The notes under the pieces: generated by a model | Databases searched by the model: none | What the model was told of the DNA's origin: nothing | Seen by the model: only the letters and a program-made list of their open reading frames with translations | Position numbers and translations under genes: made by a program | Shown here: piece after piece, positions 5,785 to 8,426 of the stretch | Position numbering within the stretch: the first letter of the stretch is position 1 | Layout of the letters: every line of letters begins with the position of its first letter | Source of the DNA: JAQGMJ01 sp036271855 | GTDB lineage: Bacteria > Pseudomonadota > Gammaproteobacteria > Burkholderiales > JAEUOS01 | Assembly: GCA_036271855.1 (NCBI GenBank) | Contig: DATAZV010000389.1 | Span: 1 to 8,426, forward strand | Reading direction: 5' to 3' | Length of the DNA stretch: 8,426 bases

Positions 5785-6173
5785 GACTTGACTCCTTTGC
5801 GTTTGGGCTTCGCCTTCGCGGCAGGTGTTTTTTTCGGCGCGCGCGACGCGCCCGGCGCACAAGACGCGCCCGGCCCGCACCCGATGCCGTCACGGGCGCA
5901 GCAGTTCTCGGTAAGGAATCCCACCAGCGCATTCATCTGCTCGAAGTTGGCGGAATAAAAAATGTACCGGCCCTCCTGCCGCGCCCCGCTCAACCCCGCG
6001 TGGTGCAGCTCCTTCAAATGAAAGGAAAGCGTGGCCGGCGGGATTTTCAGCTCCGCGCCGATTTCTCCGGCGGCAAGGCCGCTCGGTCCGGCCTCAACCA
6101 GCAGGCGGAAGATCGCCAGGCGGGTTTCCTGGGCCAGGGCGCTCAATGCAACAACGGCGGCTTTCGTTTCCAT
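5781..6173 (-). CDS. arsR: ArsR-family As(III)-responsive repressor
   Basis: This 130-aa winged-helix regulator is the first gene of the arsenic operon. Residues 8-88 form the ArsR fold, with recognition-helix segment IPPATLSFHLKELHHAGL (44-61) and wing RQEGRYIFYSA. Probable arsenite ligands are Cys91-Cys92 in TENCCARDG, with Cys99 nearby, resembling ArsR proteins of the Acidithiobacillus type that bind As(III) at a C-terminal Cys pair; Cys105 follows. The last 25 residues are a Lys/Ala/Pro-rich tail. The frame is open to 6266, but ATG 6173 is chosen because METKAAVVALSALA is the normal family N-terminus and the promoter ends exactly there. It probably represses its own operon until arsenite binds. 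No Shine-Dalgarno precedes this ATG. Confidence 0.93.
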   Translation of the reverse strand: METKAAVVALSALAQETRLAIFRLLVEAGPSGLAAGEIGAELKIPPATLSFHLKELHHAGLSGARQEGRYIFYSANFEQMNALVGFLTENCCARDGIGCGPGASCAPGASRAPKKTPAAKAKPKRKGVKS

Positions 6174-6193
6174 ATTTCGACAATAGTCGAAAT
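6174..6193. promoter_or_regulatory. ArsR operator, perfect 8-bp inverted repeat
   Basis: ATTTCGAC (6174-6181) and GTCGAAAT (6186-6193) are perfectly inverted around AATA. The element covers the -10 box of the arsR promoter and abuts the arsR start codon, the expected position for a repressor site that blocks RNA polymerase. Binding by this ArsR is inferred from position. Confidence 0.8.
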
Positions 6194-6208
6194 GAAGCCG
6201 CATGTCAA
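6180..6208 (-). promoter_or_regulatory. Sigma-70 promoter of the arsenic operon
   Basis: On the minus strand TTGACA (6208-6203) is a perfect -35, followed by a 17-base spacer and TATTGT (6185-6180), four of six for the -10. The predicted transcription start, about seven bases on, falls at 6173-6174, which is the A of the arsR ATG or the base before it. The transcript would therefore be leaderless or nearly so. Confidence 0.8.
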
Positions 6209-6299
6209 GCAGTTCAACGTGATTAAAGATCGTCGCAGGAGACCCTCGGTTTACAAAATCATCCACACTTAGTTGTCCGGTTCGCGTATGTTAGTTACA

Positions 6300-6333
6300 C
6301 CCCCGCGCAATTGCGGCGGGTGGCTCTTTAACA
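6300..6333 (+). promoter_or_regulatory. boxB-like hairpin and rRNA-type boxA antitermination site
   Basis: GCTCTTTAACA (6323-6333) is identical to the core of the boxA of proteobacterial rRNA leaders, recognised by NusB-S10. Just upstream, CCC+CCGC (6300-6306) pairs with GCGG+GGG (6313-6320) around GCAATT with one bulged C, in the boxB-like place. The following TGGGCGCAAAGTTCGATGCG resembles the stretch after boxA in betaproteobacterial rrn leaders as I remember them. No 16S gene follows in the window. Confidence 0.55.
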
Positions 6334-6666
6334 TCTGCGATTGGCGATGATGGGCGCAAAGTTCGATGCGTACCGGATGCCGCCGCTAACTACAAATGTC
6401 GTAGCGCGGACAAAGTCATGGTGCGGGGCATGCAGAATATTTCGCGAAAAAGACCATCATTTATTATCATTTTTGGATCGCGAGCTGAGCGGCGGTAGTA
6501 ATTCCGCCACCACAAATGAAGTCGCCGGACGCGAAGCGCCCGGCGATATTGATAAAAAATCTCAGGTCCCCCAAGGGGACTTCTTTCAGGGCGTTTTCTC
6601 AGGTTGCGCAAAACCGCGCTGCGCAAATTCCGTGAAAACCTATGGTTTTATCAGGGTGCGGGGAAT

Positions 6667-6689
6667 GCGCACTACGTTTGTAGTGGCGC
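6667..6689 (-). terminator. Stem-loop just after the 50-aa peptide gene
   Basis: GCGCACTAC (6667-6675) pairs with GTAGT plus GGCGC (6680-6689) through nine base pairs with one bulged G, around a GTTT loop. It lies seven bases beyond the stop of the leftward peptide gene. The minus strand continues ATTCCCC, so there is no strong U-run; it may be a weak terminator, an mRNA 3'-end stabiliser, or the last hairpin of the candidate noncoding RNA on the other strand. Confidence 0.4.
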
Positions 6690-6695
6690 GTTGCC

Positions 6696-6848
6696 CTAGC
6701 GGCGCGGTTTGCCCGGGCCGCCGTCGGTGCAGCCGTCGGTGACGCAGACGATCGGCGTGTGGCCGTCGTTTGCGGGTGCGGCGTGGACGGGGGCCATGGC
6801 GGCGAAGCTGGCGCCGGCCAACAACAGTGTGACGATTGCTTTTTTCAT
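6696..6848 (-). CDS. Small secreted 50-aa peptide with two cysteines
   Basis: The gene runs from ATG 6848 to TAG 6696-6698. AAAGGAA (6863-6857) is a good ribosome site. Residues 1-23 are a clear Sec signal (MKK, hydrophobic LLLAGASFAAMA, then PVHA before AP). The mature chain of about 27 residues has Cys35 and Cys40 in IVCVTDGCTDGG, which could form a disulfide in the periplasm, and a basic end PGKPRR. I do not recognise the family. The stretch from ribosome site to start (AAAGGAA, then ATCATG) matches that of the two paralogous small genes upstream, so it probably belongs to the same gene set, although 207 bases separate it from them and the mature sequence is not clearly related. Confidence 0.65.
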   Translation of the reverse strand: MKKAIVTLLLAGASFAAMAPVHAAPANDGHTPIVCVTDGCTDGGPGKPRR

Positions 6849-7055
6849 GATGCGATTTCCTTTGCTGAGTGAAGCTGACTTGCGCTGCGCGGGTTGAGCG
6901 GGCTCGTGGCCTGCGGTCCGTGCTTTGCTTGTCGGCCCGGTCAGCGCGCCGGGCGGTCCGTGGTCTCCGTAGAGGCTGCGGGCCGCCGGGTGTCCGGCAC
7001 CGGCGCGGGTTGCGCGCTGGCGTCGGGCACGGCGGCGGTGTGGCCGGTGATGCGC

Positions 7056-7265
7056 TTACGGGTTCGGCGAGATGATGCCGGAGTCGGTGGTGCGGACTTC
7101 AGCCTGGCTGCCGGAGGCGACAGGCGCGGGCGCCGACGCCTTTTGGTTGGCGGCGACCTGGTTGCTGCGCACGTTTTGTTCGACGTTGCCGTCATCGGTG
7201 CCGGCATAGGCGCCGAGCGCGGTGAACATGAGTGCGGCGGCGGTTAGGAGTTTGACGTTTTTCAT
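7056..7265 (-). CDS. Small secreted protein, 69 aa, paralogue of the next gene
   Basis: The start is ATG 7265, preceded by AAAGGAA (7277-7271). Residues 1-21 form a Sec signal peptide ending GAYA, and the mature chain of 48 residues begins GTDDGNV. The middle is a Gln/Asn then Ala/Pro/Ser-rich linker without cysteines. The end, EVRTTDSGIISPNP, is nearly identical to that of the 65-aa protein encoded 49 bases upstream. The two genes share 21-residue signals with the same spacing, so they arose by duplication and are probably co-transcribed. The likely location is periplasm or outside the cell. I do not recognise the family, and function is unknown; no lipobox is present. A longer open frame to 7454 exists only as an overlap with the paralogue and is not used. 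Confidence 0.75.
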   Translation of the reverse strand: MKNVKLLTAAALMFTALGAYAGTDDGNVEQNVRSNQVAANQKASAPAPVASGSQAEVRTTDSGIISPNP

Positions 7266-7314
7266 GATGTTTCCTTTCTTGATGGGTGAGTGACGACCGC
7301 TTGAGCGGGTCCGA

Positions 7315-7512
7315 TCAGGGGTTCGGGGAGACGATGCCGGAGTCCAGGGTGCGGACTTCGGTTTCGGCGGCCGAGGGTGACGGGGCGGGCGCTTGCTGGC
7401 GGGCGGTCTGGATGCTGACGTTGCCCTGGACGTTGCCGTCGTCGGTGCCGGCATAGGCGCCGGCGGCGGTGAGCAGAAGAAGGGCGGCGGTGATTGCTTT
7501 GATGTTTTGCAT
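7315..7512 (-). CDS. Small secreted protein, 65 aa, first of a paralogue pair
   Basis: The start is ATG 7512 with AAAGGAA at 7526-7520. The signal peptide (1-21) ends GAYA. The mature chain (44 aa) opens GTDDGNVQGNV and closes EVRTLDSGIVSPNP, with a variable QTARQQAPAPSPSAAE linker between. Compared with the neighbour encoded at 7056-7265, the N-terminal seven and C-terminal fourteen mature residues are conserved (two substitutions in the latter, T/L and I/V), while the linker differs in length and sequence. This pattern implies selection on both ends. No cysteines or enzymatic motifs are visible. A weak hairpin in the 49-base gap (GACC/GGTC with GC/GC inside) might adjust expression of the second gene. 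Function is unknown. Confidence 0.75.
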   Translation of the reverse strand: MQNIKAITAALLLLTAAGAYAGTDDGNVQGNVSIQTARQQAPAPSPSAAETEVRTLDSGIVSPNP

Positions 7513-7931
7513 GATCTGATTCCTTTGCAGTGGTTACGGTATGGTTTTTATCGGCGTATCCGTTTGTTGCTCTGCGTCGATGGAATGAACTATATGCGCT
7601 GCAGCATCCTGGATAAAGTAGGTGATTGTGTTTTGACTGTTCCGAATTCGGGATGATGGGTAATCAGGCAATCCCAATAAAATCAAGGGCTTCATGAAAA
7701 TCGCTCGCCGGCACCGGGTTAATTGCGTGGAATCAGGCGCTTGCGCGCCCAGACGGGCGCGCGGCGGAAACCCGGAGCGAGATCGGGCAAGCGCAAGCGG
7801 CGCGGGCGCGCAGGCTGGTGTGCAAGCCGGCCGGGGTCAGTGGCGGCTGGCGAATCTGGTCCGAGGGCGATGGCGAGGGACCAGGGGCGGCAGCGCGGAC
7901 GCTGCGGCGGCGGCGCTGCAGGCCGCGCGGT
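7513..7931. other. Gene-poor stretch with one strong hairpin
   Basis: No supported gene lies here. Bases 7531-7700 are AT-rich compared with the surroundings and may hold the promoter of the small secreted genes, but I cannot point to a convincing -35/-10 pair. A leftward 53-codon frame (7534-7695) starts MKPLILLGLPDY without a good ribosome site. Bases 7700-7931 are very GC-rich; GCGCGCCC (7743-7750) and GGGCGCGC (7755-7762) form a perfect eight-base hairpin with loop AGAC, without a U-run on either strand. Confidence 0.5.
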
Positions 7932-8162
7932 TCAGCAGTATTCGGCGTACTTCTGGCAGAACTGGTGCAGCGCTTCGTGGGCATGGGCCAGGTGCGTTTT
8001 GGCGTTGAGCAAGCTGCTCGGGTCGATGACCTGCCCCTGGGCGGCGTCGCGCTGCAGCTTCAGGCGCAGGTATTCGCCGTGGGCCAGCACGTAGTCGCTG
8101 TGCAGGGCGTTCCAGTGCGCCTTGAGATTGGGGTTCAGGGCTTTTTCGAGGGTGGCTTCCAT
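7932..8162 (-). CDS. Small helical protein of unknown function, 76 aa
   Basis: The gene starts at ATG 8162 with GGAG seven bases upstream and ends TGA at 7932-7934. The sequence is alpha-helical throughout: two amphipathic stretches (about 3-41 and 49-73) separated by AAQGQVIDPSS, which suggests a helical hairpin. It has no signal peptide and no membrane segment, and is rich in His (seven) with Cys69 and a terminal Cys76. I do not recognise a family and assign no function. It is on the same strand as the small secreted genes but 419 bases upstream of them, so shared transcription is not assumed. Opposite-strand frames here lack domain features. Confidence 0.6.
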   Translation of the reverse strand: MEATLEKALNPNLKAHWNALHSDYVLAHGEYLRLKLQRDAAQGQVIDPSSLLNAKTHLAHAHEALHQFCQKYAEYC

Positions 8163-8385
8163 GGCGGCTCCGGCGTGGTCGATGTAGGAGGTCGATGCGG
8201 GCAGTGCAAGCCCGACTGAGGCAGATTGTTGCGGGCCGCGCGCGTAGGCGCTGTCCGGCGCGCGCCGTAATTTCGCGTAGGAATGCGCTGAAGGCCGGCG
8301 GGGTTACCATGCGAGCCGGTGCGGTGAATGCCGCGCGGGGTGCCGGCGGCAAGCGGTACGTAGGAAGGCCGGCGTGGCCGGCACG

Positions 8386-8426
8386 AAGGGGCACGCGGCG
8401 GCAGCCGGTACCAAGGGGCACGCGGC
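8386..8426. repeat. Start of a 27-bp tandem repeat at the window edge
   Basis: AAGGGGCACGCGGC occurs at 8386-8399 and again at 8413-8426, giving a 27-base period and about one and a half units before the window ends. A related piece (GGCGGCAAGCGGTAC, 8345-8359) precedes it and resembles GGCGGCAGCCGGTAC at 8397-8411. One frame would read a KGHAAAAGT unit, but nothing shows it is translated. Confidence 0.5.

Larger units (their letters stand above)
6300..6695 (+). ncRNA. Candidate structured noncoding transcript behind boxA
   Basis: No convincing gene lies between arsR and the 50-aa peptide gene. After boxA the strand carries a chain of inverted repeats: CCGC/CTAC with GTAG/GCGG (6383-6409), GGCGG/CCGCC (6491-6508), a near-perfect TCGCCGG-CGC hairpin with a GAA loop (6522-6546), GTCCCC/GGGGAC (6566-6580), TTGCGCA/TGCGCAA (6604-6626) and AAAACC/GGTTTT (6635-6649). 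Composition is more AT-rich than in the genes. An open frame at 6341-6742 gives a protein with no domain and no ribosome site. The strand is inferred from boxA, and both ends are uncertain. It does not match tmRNA, RNase P, SRP RNA or 6S as far as I can recognise. It could be a displaced rRNA leader. Confidence 0.35.

Noticed and set aside
6174..6266. 31-residue N-terminal extension of ArsR
   Set aside because: It would span the promoter and operator; the family N-terminus begins at METKAAVV.
6300..6700. CRISPR array or leader behind the boxA
   Set aside because: BoxA does precede some CRISPR arrays, but no direct repeat of 25-40 bases recurs here and no cas gene is present.
6341..6742. Rightward 133-codon frame in the boxA region
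   Set aside because: No ribosome site, no domain, biased composition, and it runs into the opposite-strand peptide gene.
7534..7695. Leftward 53-codon frame starting MKPLILLGLPDY
   Set aside because: Its composition is plausible but the ribosome site is poor and there is no signal or motif; it occupies the probable promoter region of the small secreted genes.
7694..8008. Rightward 104-codon frame with AAGGG before its ATG
   Set aside because: Arg/Gly/Ala-rich shadow-like composition, and its end overlaps the better supported 76-aa gene on the other strand.

Overview
This is a GC-rich window from what is probably a betaproteobacterium. The lineage is inferred from the base composition, from an rRNA-leader-like boxA sequence and from protein resemblances, and no ribosomal or marker gene confirms it. 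It holds eleven genes that I can support, one of them cut by the left edge, plus an unusual amount of structured intergenic DNA.

Left part (1-2912). A truncated, secreted beta-propeller gene reads leftward off the window. A rightward two-gene operon follows. The first gene is an alpha/beta-hydrolase that closely resembles RsbQ. The second, one base later, is a soluble hybrid histidine kinase (PAS, coiled coil, HisKA, HATPase, receiver). In Bacillus subtilis RsbQ works with the PAS-bearing phosphatase RsbP; here the same pairing of hydrolase and PAS domain appears to feed a phosphorelay. A hairpin terminator closes the operon. Copies of a 21-nt motif lie on both sides of the cassette, and the gap after the terminator holds a nested hairpin with a possible 24-codon ORF.

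Middle (3131-6208). A leftward EamA-family transporter is followed by a leftward arsenic operon, in transcription order arsR, arsI-type C-As lyase, aqpS-type aquaglyceroporin, arsC. It has a perfect 8-bp inverted-repeat operator lying on the -10 box. The predicted transcript begins at the arsR start codon, so arsR may be leaderless. No arsenite pump is present, so the layout suggests: reduce arsenate (ArsC), demethylate methylarsenite (ArsI), and let As(III) leave through the channel (AqpS), all under ArsR.

Right part (6209-8426). About 490 bases hold no convincing gene, but they carry a hairpin plus a near-perfect rRNA-type boxA and a chain of further inverted repeats, a candidate noncoding transcript. 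Three leftward genes for tiny exported proteins (65, 69 and 50 aa) follow. The first two are clear paralogues with the same signal peptide, the same start of the mature chain and the same C-terminus around a variable linker. A 76-aa helical protein of unknown function and the start of a tandem repeat end the window.

The points most worth following are the RsbQ/PAS-kinase pair, the small secreted paralogue family and the boxA-led noncoding region.
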